From assembly GCF_025947185.1 (NCBI RefSeq), contig NZ_CP110001.1, positions 930,001 to 994,000 of the forward strand: 64,000 nt of DNA. The letters are read 5' to 3'. Every line of letters begins with the position of its first letter. Position 1 is the first letter of the stretch. A program made the translations under genes and the position numbers. The notes below the pieces were generated by a model, which was given only the letters and a program-made list of their open reading frames with translations, made no database searches and was not told the origin of the DNA. The stretch comes from Flavobacterium sp. N2038 (GTDB taxonomy: Bacteria; Bacteroidota; Bacteroidia; Flavobacteriales; Flavobacteriaceae). This document shows, piece after piece, positions 17,779 to 26,381 of this stretch.

Positions 17779-18492
17779 GTGCAAGTTAAAACCAAAGCCA
17801 TAGTAATCTCATCCTTAAAATTTCAGGAAAAAAGTTTGATTGTAAAATGTTTTACACTTTCAAGCGGACTGAAATCTTATTTTGTGCGCGATGCTTTTTC
17901 GAGCAGGAAAGCCAGTCAGAAAATTGCTTATTTTCAGTCATTATCAATTCTGGAAATCGAAGCTGTTCATAAGAATAAAGGAACGCTGGAAAACTTCAAA
18001 GAAATAAAGACTGCAGTTCCTTTTCGGACCATTCATACTGATATTTTTAAAAGTACAATAGTTATGTTCTTGTCTGAAATGCTTCATTATTCGATTCAGG
18101 AAGAAGAAAAAAACGAGCCGCTTTTCGTGTTTTTAGAAACCGCTTTAACGTGGCTTGATCATCATGAAGAAATTTCAAATTTTCATTTAATTTTACTTTT
18201 AGAAATTACAAAATATCTGGGTTTTTATCCTGATGTTTCTGAAATTGCTCTGCCGTATTTTGAAATGAATGAAGGGATTTTTACACACTTTCAAACTTCA
18301 ACAGCTCTTTCTGAGCATGAAACAAGTTTGCTTAAAAAGCTTATTGATCTGAAATTTGATAATAGCCAGAAAATCTTTCATGTTGTAGAAAGACAATTGC
18401 TTCTTAAAATTTTAATTGATTTTTACAGTTCTCATTTAGAAGGGTTTAAAAAGCCAAAATCACTCGATGTTTTGAAAGAAATCTTTTCTTAA
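17779..18492 (+). CDS. recO: DNA repair protein RecO
   Basis: The 237-aa protein starts with the RecO OB-fold (MQVKTKAIVISSLKFQEKS) and continues with the helical domain (FLSEMLHYSIQEEEKNEPLF). RecO loads RecA with RecR and anneals single-stranded DNA. The start codon is GTG at 17779; no ATG nearby gives a better N-terminus. The C-terminal zinc cysteines of Proteobacterial or Deinococcus RecO are absent, as is common in this phylum. It probably shares a transcript with the porZ-like gene. Confidence 0.9.
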   Translation: MQVKTKAIVISSLKFQEKSLIVKCFTLSSGLKSYFVRDAFSSRKASQKIAYFQSLSILEIEAVHKNKGTLENFKEIKTAVPFRTIHTDIFKSTIVMFLSEMLHYSIQEEEKNEPLFVFLETALTWLDHHEEISNFHLILLLEITKYLGFYPDVSEIALPYFEMNEGIFTHFQTSTALSEHETSLLKKLIDLKFDNSQKIFHVVERQLLLKILIDFYSSHLEGFKKPKSLDVLKEIFS

Positions 18493-18540
18493 AAACTGTA
18501 TGCTAATTTCATATATTTGGCGCACCAAAAACCAATTTAT

Positions 18541-20133
18541 ATGAAAAGAATAACTACTTTTTTACTCTTTATTTTAATAGCTCCCGCTTTCTCGCAATCT
18601 GTCGATTTAGATCCTCACAGTTTTAATTTATCATATGTAAACCTTCCTCCAAAACCTGTTTTAGATAGAAAAAACAGAACCTATCATTTAAATGTTAATG
18701 CCAGTAATATTGCCTGGTTTAAAGATGCGAAGGATAATTTGGAATATAATTTTTCTATAGATGGATTTAAGAATCTGCCTGCAAATGGTTATTTTGAAAT
18801 TGCTGTTGATTTATGGGATCCGATTACTTTGGTTGATGGAGTGAGAAGAGTCGAGAATAAAGTAAAAGATTCAAATGGAAAAGAGAAAATTGAAGTTTCC
18901 TTTGTAGCTTCAGTTAAAGTAAGAGAAACAGGCAGTTTTTCTGTTATCTGTTCATCAGATCCTTCTTTTAATAAAAAGTATAGTTTAGAAAATTCGTTTA
19001 CAGTAGAAAATTCATTTTCAAATCCTGATGATGCCAGAAAATTTATAGATGTAGCAATGTATTCAGTAAGAAATAATTTTTTATCGCGAGTAGCCGGAGT
19101 TATGGATCTGAGATTGAATCGTGATTATGGTTATGTTGTGCAACAAACATCAGATTTTGTGTGGATTTTAGATTCTAAAAAACATCCGGAATATGATAGT
19201 AGTGTTAAATCGCTTTCAGGAATTAAAGCTGTTTTTAATAAAATGTCTTATAATGAAGATGTTGCGCCTTTAAAAACAGAGATAGATCCCATAATTAAGT
19301 ATTTTGAAGGAATCGATAAGACTTATGCCGAAGATGAAAGAAAGCATAGAAAACTTCGATACGAAGCCTATTTTAATCTGGCTGTTATCTATCATTATCT
19401 CGATATGCCGGATGAATCGGATATTTGGTGTGACAAGTTAATCGGAAATAAATATGATGTTTCTGATGGGGAAAGCATGAAACTTAAAAATGAAAGTTTA
19501 AGGGAACTTTTTGCTGTAAATCAGGTTAAAAGCAGGCACATGGATGTGGAAGTCCGAACAAATGGTGTTAAGGAGGAAGAAGTAGATGTTGCTAATTTTG
19601 ATCCTAATTATTTTTTAAAAAATGACCCGAAATACCAATTGATTTCTCTTGTTTTGACTACAAATGATACCGTGTCAGGATATGCAAAAATAAGAGCAAT
19701 AGAAAACTTAGACCGAAAAATTTCAGTTAGTATTCCGGATGAAAACGGAAATCACAATCATGTATTTAAAACTTATTTTGCAGATCAGGTTACAAAGTTA
19801 GTCGTTCAGGAGAATGATTTTTATTCAACAGTATCTTTTAAAGAGGCTCTAAAGGCAGGATCAAAACCGGTTTTTAGATTTGTTCGTGAAATTTTAAACG
19901 GAAAAACAATTTCGTTATACGGATATTTAAACAGCGAAATAATCATAAAAAAACAAAGTGAGGCTATAGGCTCTTCTACAAGTTCCGTTGGTTGGCAAAT
20001 GAATACTAAAACTAAGTTTGTAGAATTGGCAAGGCCTTGTCCAAAATTGGTAGCCAGGGCAAATGGTACAGAATTTAAAAACGATATTAATTCACTAAGG
20101 AAATTTGTAGAGGCATTAGATGCGTGTAACTAA
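18541..20133 (+). CDS. Exported protein of unknown function
   Basis: The start at MKRITTFLLFILIA gives a clear signal peptide ending APAFSQ; the eight codons before it are rejected. The 530-aa mature protein begins with a beta-rich region (HLNVNASNIAWFKDA, YNFSIDGFKNLPANGYFEIAV), then a helical region near residues 160-330 with a TPR-like stretch (EAYFNLAVIYHYLDMPDESDI), then another beta-rich region. I do not recognise the family. It lies 48 nt after recO and before a terminator, so it may be in the same transcript. Confidence 0.75.
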   Translation: MKRITTFLLFILIAPAFSQSVDLDPHSFNLSYVNLPPKPVLDRKNRTYHLNVNASNIAWFKDAKDNLEYNFSIDGFKNLPANGYFEIAVDLWDPITLVDGVRRVENKVKDSNGKEKIEVSFVASVKVRETGSFSVICSSDPSFNKKYSLENSFTVENSFSNPDDARKFIDVAMYSVRNNFLSRVAGVMDLRLNRDYGYVVQQTSDFVWILDSKKHPEYDSSVKSLSGIKAVFNKMSYNEDVAPLKTEIDPIIKYFEGIDKTYAEDERKHRKLRYEAYFNLAVIYHYLDMPDESDIWCDKLIGNKYDVSDGESMKLKNESLRELFAVNQVKSRHMDVEVRTNGVKEEEVDVANFDPNYFLKNDPKYQLISLVLTTNDTVSGYAKIRAIENLDRKISVSIPDENGNHNHVFKTYFADQVTKLVVQENDFYSTVSFKEALKAGSKPVFRFVREILNGKTISLYGYLNSEIIIKKQSEAIGSSTSSVGWQMNTKTKFVELARPCPKLVARANGTEFKNDINSLRKFVEALDACN

Positions 20134-20153
20134 ATTTTAATTTAAAATGAAAT

Positions 20154-20189
20154 AAAAAAAGACTACAGTTTATAGCTGTAGTTTTTTTT
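20154..20189 (+). terminator. Terminator before ileS
   Basis: ACTACAG at 20162-20168 pairs with CTGTAGT at 20176-20182 and is flanked by an A-run and a T-run. It ends the transcript of the exported protein. Confidence 0.85.
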
Positions 20190-20359
20190 AGCTGGAATAT
20201 TAAGGATTTCCGGAAGGATTTCTTTTAAAATCATTTGAAAGCGGAGTGTTTGTTAAAAAATATGTTATAAATTGCTTCTAATTGGTCTTTTTTCCGTCAT
20301 CTTTTATCTATTTTCCTCAAAATTCCTTACTTTCGCACCTCGTTTAAGAAAAGGATAAA

Positions 20360-23300
20360 ATGAGTACAAAATTTACTGAATACAAAGGACTTGACTTGCC
20401 AACTGTAGCTACTGAAGTTCTTGATTTTTGGAAGAAAGAAAATATATTTGAAAAGAGTGTAACAACTCGCGAAGGTGCTGAGCCTTTCGTATTTTTTGAA
20501 GGTCCGCCTTCAGCAAACGGATTACCTGGAATTCACCACGTAATGGCACGTGCGATTAAAGATATTTTTTGCAGATATAAAACTCAAAAAGGTTTTCAGG
20601 TAAAAAGAAAAGCCGGTTGGGATACTCACGGTTTGCCTGTAGAATTGGGTACCGAAAAAGAATTAGGAATTACAAAAGAAGATATTGGTAAAACCATTTC
20701 TATCGAAGAATATAACGAAGCGTGTAAAAAAACCGTAATGCGTTATACTGACGTATGGAATGATTTGACCGAAAAAATGGGGTATTGGGTAGATATGGAA
20801 GATCCATATGTAACGTATAAACCAAAATACATGGAATCGGTTTGGTGGCTTTTAAAACAAATCTACGATAAAGGTTTGTTGTACAAAGGATACACGATTC
20901 AGCCATACTCTCCAAAAGCAGGAACAGGATTATCTTCTCACGAAGTTAACCAGCCTGGAGCTTATAGAGATGTTACTGATACTACGATTGTAGCGCAGTT
21001 TAAAACATTGCCTGAGACATTGCCAAGTTTTTTACAAGGTTTTGGAGATGTTCACATTTTGGCCTGGACAACAACGCCTTGGACATTGCCATCGAATACA
21101 GCTTTGACGGTTGGTCCAAAAATCGATTATGTTTTAGTAAAAACATTCAATCAATATACTTTTGAGCCAATCAATGTGATTTTGGCTAAAAACTTAGTTG
21201 GAAAACAATTCGGAAAAGGATTTTTCTTAAGTGAAGATGATGCTGACTTTGATAACGTTAAAAACGGAGATAAAAAACTTCCATATAAAATAGTAACTGA
21301 AGCAAAAGGAGCTGATTTAGTAGAGATCCGTTACGAGCAATTATTGCCGTACGTATTACCATATCAAAATCCTGAGAATGCTTTTAGAGTAATTGCTGGA
21401 GATTTCGTTACAACTGAAGACGGAACAGGAGTTGTGCATACAGCACCGACTTTTGGTGCTGATGATGCTAAAGTAGCAAAAGAAGCAAAACCGGAAGTAC
21501 CGCCAATGTTGGTTTTGGATGAAGAAGGAAATGCAGTTCCGTTAGTTGATTTACAAGGGAAATTCACTTCTCATGTTGGGGAACTTGCTGGTAAATACGT
21601 TAAAAATGAATATTACGATGCAGGACAAGCTCCGGAGAAATCTGTAGATGTTGAAATTGCTATTCGTCTAAAAGAAGAAAATAAAGCATTTAAAGTTGAA
21701 AAATACGTGCACAGTTATCCACACAGCTGGAGAACTGACGAACCGTTATTATATTATCCACTAGATTCATGGTTCATCAAAGTAACCGATGTAAAAGATA
21801 GAATGTTCGACCTGAACGAAACTATCAATTGGAAGCCTAAATCTACTGGTGAAGGACGTTTTGGAAACTGGCTTAAAAATGCCAACGACTGGAACTTATC
21901 TCGTTCTAGATATTGGGGAATTCCGTTGCCAATTTGGAGAACTGAAGATAAAAAAGAAGAAGTTCTTATTGGTTCTGTTGAAGAATTATACAGTGCGATT
22001 GAGAAATCTATCGAAGCAGGTTTTCAGAAAGAAAACCCGTTTAAAGGTTTCGAAATCGGAAACATGTCTGAATCAAATTATGATTTAATTGATTTGCACA
22101 AAAATGTAGTTGATCAAATTACTTTGGTTTCGGCTTCAGGCCAACCAATGAAACGCGAAAGTGATTTAATTGACGTTTGGTTTGATTCTGGAGCAATGCC
22201 TTATGCACAATGGCATTATCCTTTTGAAAACAAAGATAAAATTGATGAGAATAAAGATTTCCCTGCAAATTTCATCGCAGAAGGAGTAGATCAAACACGT
22301 GGATGGTTTTATACTTTACATGCAATCGGAACTTTGGTTTTTGATAAAGTAGCGTATAAAAACGTAGTTTCTAATGGTTTGGTTCTGGATAAGAATGGAA
22401 TTAAAATGTCTAAGAGTAAAGGAAATACTATAGATCCGTTTAAAACCATTGAAGAATTTGGTCCTGATGCCACGCGTTGGTATATGATTATGAATGCAAA
22501 TCCGTGGGATAACTTAAAGTTTGACCTTGAGGGAATTGCTGAGGTTCGCCGTAAATTCTTCGGAACTCTTTATAATACGTATTCTTTCTTTTCGTTATAT
22601 GCTAACATCGATGGATTTAAGTATGCTGAAGCAGAAATTCCGTTAAACGAAAGACCAGAAATCGATCAATGGATTATTTCTGAGTTGAATACTCTAGTTA
22701 AGTTTGTAGACGAATGTTATGAAGATTACGAGCCAACAAAAGCGACAAGAGCAATTTCTGAATTTGTTCAGGAGAACCTAAGTAACTGGTACGTTCGTTT
22801 ATGTCGTCGTCGTTTCTGGAAAGGTGAATACGCTAAAGATAAAATCGCAGCCTACCAAACGCTTTATACTTGCTTACTTACAATTAGTAAATTAAGCGCT
22901 CCTGTAGCTCCTTTTTTTATGGATAAATTGTACAGAGATTTGACCGTTTCTACGGGAACCGAGGATTTTGCTAGTGTTCACTTGGCTGAATTCCCAAAAT
23001 TTGTCGAAAACTTTGTTAATAAAACGTTAGAAAGCAAAATGCAGAAGGCGCAAACCATCTCATCTTTGGTTTTATCACTTAGAAAAAAGGAAATGATCAA
23101 AGTGCGTCAACCTCTGCAAAAGGTAATGATTCCGGTACTTGACGAGAATCAGCGTGCTGAAATTGAAGCTATTTCTGACCTTGTAAAAGCCGAAGTTAAC
23201 GTGAAAGAAATTGAACTTTTAGATGATGCTTCGGGTATTTTAGTAAAGCAGATAAAGCCTAATTTTAAGGCACTTGGGCCACGTTTCGGTAAGGATATGG

Positions 23301-23761
23301 GCTTGATTTCTAAGGAGATACAAGGTTTTTCTGCCGATCAGATTAATGAATTGGACAAGCAGGGAACGCTAGATATTGTTATTGCAGGAAATAGTGTAAC
23401 TTTATCATTAGAAGACGTCGAAATAACATCTCAGGATATTGAAGGATGGTTGGTTGCAAATTCAAACGGAATTACGGTAGCACTTGACATTACAATATCT
23501 GAAGAGTTGAAAAATGAAGGTATCTCGAGAGAATTAGTAAACAGAATTCAGAATATCCGTAAAGATTCAGGATTTGAAGTTACTGATAAGATTAAGGTGC
23601 AGATAAAAAGAAACGGTATCTTGGAAGATGCAGTTTCAAAAAATGAAGACTATATTAAGTCTGAGACACTAACTGATAATTTGGTTTTTGTGGATGCTTT
23701 AGAAAACGGCACAGAAATTGAGTTTGATGATATTAAAACTATGATATTAATTTCAAAATAA
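20360..23761 (+). CDS. ileS: Isoleucine-tRNA ligase
   Basis: The 1133-aa class I synthetase has the adenylate motif in HIGH form GIHH (57-60, within GPPSANGLPGIHH), the editing domain, the KMSKSKGN loop, and a tRNA-binding tail (LSNWYVRLCRRRFW onward). It charges tRNA-Ile in the cytoplasm. The GIHH motif and length over 1100 aa point to the long, eukaryote-like class rather than the ~940-aa E. coli class. Only 12 nt separate it from the DksA-like gene, suggesting one transcript. Confidence 0.96.
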   Translation: MSTKFTEYKGLDLPTVATEVLDFWKKENIFEKSVTTREGAEPFVFFEGPPSANGLPGIHHVMARAIKDIFCRYKTQKGFQVKRKAGWDTHGLPVELGTEKELGITKEDIGKTISIEEYNEACKKTVMRYTDVWNDLTEKMGYWVDMEDPYVTYKPKYMESVWWLLKQIYDKGLLYKGYTIQPYSPKAGTGLSSHEVNQPGAYRDVTDTTIVAQFKTLPETLPSFLQGFGDVHILAWTTTPWTLPSNTALTVGPKIDYVLVKTFNQYTFEPINVILAKNLVGKQFGKGFFLSEDDADFDNVKNGDKKLPYKIVTEAKGADLVEIRYEQLLPYVLPYQNPENAFRVIAGDFVTTEDGTGVVHTAPTFGADDAKVAKEAKPEVPPMLVLDEEGNAVPLVDLQGKFTSHVGELAGKYVKNEYYDAGQAPEKSVDVEIAIRLKEENKAFKVEKYVHSYPHSWRTDEPLLYYPLDSWFIKVTDVKDRMFDLNETINWKPKSTGEGRFGNWLKNANDWNLSRSRYWGIPLPIWRTEDKKEEVLIGSVEELYSAIEKSIEAGFQKENPFKGFEIGNMSESNYDLIDLHKNVVDQITLVSASGQPMKRESDLIDVWFDSGAMPYAQWHYPFENKDKIDENKDFPANFIAEGVDQTRGWFYTLHAIGTLVFDKVAYKNVVSNGLVLDKNGIKMSKSKGNTIDPFKTIEEFGPDATRWYMIMNANPWDNLKFDLEGIAEVRRKFFGTLYNTYSFFSLYANIDGFKYAEAEIPLNERPEIDQWIISELNTLVKFVDECYEDYEPTKATRAISEFVQENLSNWYVRLCRRRFWKGEYAKDKIAAYQTLYTCLLTISKLSAPVAPFFMDKLYRDLTVSTGTEDFASVHLAEFPKFVENFVNKTLESKMQKAQTISSLVLSLRKKEMIKVRQPLQKVMIPVLDENQRAEIEAISDLVKAEVNVKEIELLDDASGILVKQIKPNFKALGPRFGKDMGLISKEIQGFSADQINELDKQGTLDIVIAGNSVTLSLEDVEITSQDIEGWLVANSNGITVALDITISEELKNEGISRELVNRIQNIRKDSGFEVTDKIKVQIKRNGILEDAVSKNEDYIKSETLTDNLVFVDALENGTEIEFDDIKTMILISK

Positions 23762-23773
23762 AGTATAAATACC

Positions 23774-24154
23774 ATGATAGATGAAATTACAAGATACTCT
23801 GACGCTGATTTGGCGGAGTTCAAAGAAATAATCCAGGCAAAAATTAAAAAAGCACAAGAAGATCTTGATTTGATCAAAAGTGCCTATATGAATGATTTAA
23901 ATAACGGGACAGATGATACATCTCCTACTTTCAAAGCTTTTGAAGAAGGAAGTGAAACAATGTCTAAAGAAGCAAACTCTCAATTGGCTATAAGACAAGA
24001 GAAGTTTATTCGTGACTTAAAGAATGCTCTATTCCGTGTTGAAAACAAAACATATGGTATTTGCAAAGTAACAGGTAAATTAATTGGTAAGGAAAGGCTT
24101 AAAATCGTTCCTCATGCAACAATGAGTATCGAAGCTAAAAACTTGCAACGATAA
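23774..24154 (+). CDS. TraR/DksA-like protein without zinc cysteines
   Basis: The 126-aa protein has the DksA coiled-coil region (residues 10-90) and the C-terminal segment YGICKVTGKLIGKERL, but of the four cysteines of the C4 zinc finger only C97 remains; the second is T100 and the last two are missing (PHATMSIEA). DksA-type proteins enter the RNA polymerase secondary channel and alter initiation, usually with ppGpp. Cysteine-poor versions exist and may fold without metal. It is coupled to ileS, an arrangement I would expect to be common in this group. Confidence 0.85.
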   Translation: MIDEITRYSDADLAEFKEIIQAKIKKAQEDLDLIKSAYMNDLNNGTDDTSPTFKAFEEGSETMSKEANSQLAIRQEKFIRDLKNALFRVENKTYGICKVTGKLIGKERLKIVPHATMSIEAKNLQR

Positions 24155-24182
24155 ATATTCTAATTTTAGAAGGATAATAATA

Positions 24183-24212
24183 AACGCTCCAAGAGGGGCG
24201 TTTTTTTTGTTT
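24183..24212 (+). terminator. Terminator after the DksA-like gene
   Basis: AACGCTCC pairs with GGGGCGTT (one G-T pair) across a short loop, followed by eight T. A near-identical stem terminates the gene at 25357-25572. Confidence 0.85.
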
Positions 24213-24357
24213 AATATTTTAGTAAATTCTCTAATGCAGATTTAATACTATTTTGAAAGAAAAGAATTATATTTCAAAATGAAATTGATATTAAAAAGGG
24301 TGAAATTTTTGTAAGAATATAAAATAATGCCAAGTTGAGGACTCTAAAGTATATTTT

Positions 24358-24392
24358 AATTAGAACTGTCTTGATTTTAGACAGTTCTAATT
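24358..24392 (-). terminator. 14-bp stem hairpin after the roadblock gene pair
   Basis: Arms 24358-24371 and 24379-24392 pair perfectly around a 7-nt loop. It lies 12 nt beyond the stop of the minus-strand roadblock gene; the T-run on that strand is short, so it may also be an RNA-stabilising hairpin. Confidence 0.65.
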
Positions 24393-24403
24393 AAGTTTAA
24401 AAA

Positions 24404-24784
24404 CTAAGCCAGATTTTTTTCTAATTCAGTTTTGTGCTTTTTTAAAATTGCTCTCGTCATTCCTAAATTTGCTTTAGAAGAATCGGCTGCAAGATAAATC
24501 ATGAATTTTTTGTTAGGAGAAATGTCGATAACGTGAATTTGATTTGAAAGTGTAATCAAAATGTCTTCAATATTCTGATTTAAATTTAATGCTTTAACAG
24601 CATTAAGTTTAGCTTTTACAACCTCTAAGTTGTAGGCGGCAGCAAGTTCAGGGTCAAAACTTGGGTCAACTGTTAGATTTCCAAAACTTAATCCTGATTC
24701 AATCTCTGTTACAGCTACTGCTATAAAGCCATTTACATTTGTTTTCATGTCGTTTAAAAACACGTTTAAAAAATCGTTGCTCAT
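24404..24784 (-). CDS. Roadblock/LC7-like protein (second of pair)
   Basis: The 126-aa protein fits an alpha-beta roadblock/LC7 fold: an N-terminal helix (FLNVFLNDMKTNVNG), a strand pair (FIAVAVTEIESGLSFG), a central helix (LEVVKAKLNAVKALN) and two further strands (DILITLSNQIHVIDI, KKFMIYLAADSSKANLGM). Roadblock proteins, such as MglB, regulate small Ras-like GTPases; many bacterial ones are orphans. No GTPase gene is adjacent. It follows another roadblock gene by 33 nt in the same direction, so the two may form a heterodimer. Confidence 0.7.
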   Translation of the reverse strand: MSNDFLNVFLNDMKTNVNGFIAVAVTEIESGLSFGNLTVDPSFDPELAAAYNLEVVKAKLNAVKALNLNQNIEDILITLSNQIHVIDISPNKKFMIYLAADSSKANLGMTRAILKKHKTELEKNLA

Positions 24785-24817
24785 AATTTAGTGGGTTTGT
24801 TGGGTTAATAGATTTAT

Positions 24818-25174
24818 TTACTTTAATAGTGAATTTTTGCTAAGTTCTGCAGATAATTCTTCGGTAGATCTCATTAATAAGGCCAGATTACTTCCTTCCT
24901 TGGTAAATGCGATTACAAAGTTGGTGCCACTGATTTTGTTTCCAATGACTACTCCTTCTGAAGTTTTTAGAAAGAGTTGTTTTAGTGCACCTTTGTCTAA
25001 ATCGATTAAAAATTTTTCGCTCATTGATAATATTGCGGCGCTCATGGCAGCAACACTATCGCTGTAGTCCACATGAAGAGAAGTGATTAATTTCCCTTTC
25101 CCATTTAAAATTAAGGCAGCTGTAGATTTTGTGTTAACCAGAAAATCATTTAAAGTAGTAGTTATTTCATTCAT
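24818..25174 (-). CDS. Roadblock/LC7 domain protein (first of pair)
   Basis: The 118-aa protein is a clear single roadblock/LC7 domain: helix ITTTLNDFLVNT, strands STAALILNGKGKLIT and GTNFVIAFTKEGSNLALL, central helix AAMSAAILSMSEKFLI, and last helix AELSKNSLLK. It is the lead gene of the pair and has a divergent 182-nt upstream region with a possible CAAATATA (minus-strand TATATTTG) element at 25278-25285. Such proteins usually dimerise and modulate a GTPase; the partner is not visible here. Confidence 0.8.
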   Translation of the reverse strand: MNEITTTLNDFLVNTKSTAALILNGKGKLITSLHVDYSDSVAAMSAAILSMSEKFLIDLDKGALKQLFLKTSEGVVIGNKISGTNFVIAFTKEGSNLALLMRSTEELSAELSKNSLLK

Positions 25175-25356
25175 GATTTTGTAAGATTAAGGAGGTTTGT
25201 TTAGGTTGTTATGTGTTGGTGTCTTTCATTTGTCGTTTTTCGGGCCTTTTATATGAACAAGTGTTAATTTTCATTAACAAATATAAATTAAATTATGTAT
25301 CATTGTAGAACCAAATTGTTAATAATTTAATTTATTTAACGTAAAAAACTTACATA

Positions 25357-25572
25357 ATGGCTAAAGTATTGAAATTCAAAGAGGTAAACTCTGACGTAGA
25401 GGGTAGAATGAAGGAATTCGAAAAAATGCGTTTAAAGTTGAAAACAGAAATTAAAAAAGTAGATGCCAAAAAGGCTAATGCAGGAAAAGAGAGTAAGGGA
25501 TTGTTAAAATCCATCTCTGATTTTTTTGCAGATAATCCCAAAACAGCTACAAATACAACGGTAAAAAAATAA
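25357..25572 (+). CDS. Small conserved-looking charged protein
   Basis: The 71-aa product is rich in Lys and Glu with a predicted helix (GRMKEFEKMRLKLKTEIKKV, residues 16-35) and a short amphipathic helix (LLKSISDFFADNP). No signal or membrane segment is present. The gene has its own upstream region and a strong terminator, which supports a real gene. I do not recognise a family. Confidence 0.65.
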   Translation: MAKVLKFKEVNSDVEGRMKEFEKMRLKLKTEIKKVDAKKANAGKESKGLLKSISDFFADNPKTATNTTVKK

Positions 25573-25628
25573 ACTTACAAAAAGGTTTAAAATTGATTAA
25601 TGGCATTTAGTTTTATTGTAAAATAATT

Positions 25629-25655
25629 AACGCTCCCTTTGGAGCGTTTTTTTTG
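25629..25655 (+). terminator. Terminator with AACGCTCC / GGAGCGTT stem
   Basis: An 8-bp perfect stem with a CTTT loop followed by eight T. It ends the transcript of the small charged protein. Confidence 0.9.
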
Positions 25656-25665
25656 ATTTAATTGT

Positions 25666-25673
25666 TATTTTTG
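25666..25673 (+). promoter_or_regulatory. -7 element TATTTTTG upstream of lspA
   Basis: TATTTTTG is a full match to TAnnTTTG, 20 nt before the lspA start. A TTTG at 25638-25641 is 24 nt upstream, slightly too far for the usual -33 box and inside the preceding terminator. Confidence 0.5.
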
Positions 25674-25693
25674 CCACATCAAAATTTGAAAAA

Positions 25694-26299
25694 ATGTCAT
25701 TACGAAAAGCGTATTTCCTTATATTTTTAGTTTTAATTGTCGATCAACTTTCAAAAATTTATGTAAAAACAAATTTTACTTTAGATGATCATGGTAATGA
25801 AGTAATGATCTTTGATTGGTTTAGAATTCATTTTATAGAAAATGAAGGAATGGCATGGGGAACAAAGATACCTGGGGAATATGGAAAATTAATTCTAACT
25901 GTTTTTAGAATTTTTGCTGTTTTTGGTATTGGTTATTGGTTAGCTGACTCAATCAAAAAGCGTCAGTCTACTTATTTAATTGTTGCTATTGCATTAATAT
26001 TTGCCGGTGCTGCTGGTAATATAATCGATTCTGTTTTTTACGGGGTTATTTTTGATGACAGTCACGGTAAGTTGGCGACTCTTTTTTCACCAGAGCCTTA
26101 TGGAACCTGGTTTCATGGTTTGGTAGTAGATATGTTTTATTTTCCTATTTGGGAAGGAAACCTGCCATCTTGGTTGCCGTTTTTTGGTGGCAAACACTTT
26201 ACTTTTTTTAATGCTATTTTTAATGTTGCAGATATTGCAATCTCTACCGGAGTTGGGATTTTGTTGGTTTTCAATAAAAAAGCCTTTCATACTAAATAA
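25694..26299 (+). CDS. lspA: Lipoprotein signal peptidase
   Basis: The 201-aa membrane protease has four membrane segments and the LspA signature. The catalytic aspartates are D146 (VVDMFYF) and D180 (FNVADIAIS); D112 in AGNIIDSVFYG is the conserved third. It cleaves signal peptides from prolipoproteins after diacylglyceryl transfer. At 201 aa it is longer than E. coli LspA (about 164 aa) because of an insertion between D112 and D146, typical of Bacteroidota. A substrate-rich lipoproteome is consistent with several lipoproteins in this window. Confidence 0.95.
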   Translation: MSLRKAYFLIFLVLIVDQLSKIYVKTNFTLDDHGNEVMIFDWFRIHFIENEGMAWGTKIPGEYGKLILTVFRIFAVFGIGYWLADSIKKRQSTYLIVAIALIFAGAAGNIIDSVFYGVIFDDSHGKLATLFSPEPYGTWFHGLVVDMFYFPIWEGNLPSWLPFFGGKHFTFFNAIFNVADIAISTGVGILLVFNKKAFHTK

Positions 26300-26381
26300 A
26301 ATTAATTTTCATAATAGAAATTTAGGTTTCGTAGGTTATAGTTGGTAGAAGTGTTATTTTTACCAAACAAAACCATTAGTT

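Noticed and set aside
24213..24403. Possible small RNA gene between the DksA-like and roadblock genes
   Set aside because: Only two terminator-type hairpins were seen, with no promoter or conserved RNA pattern.
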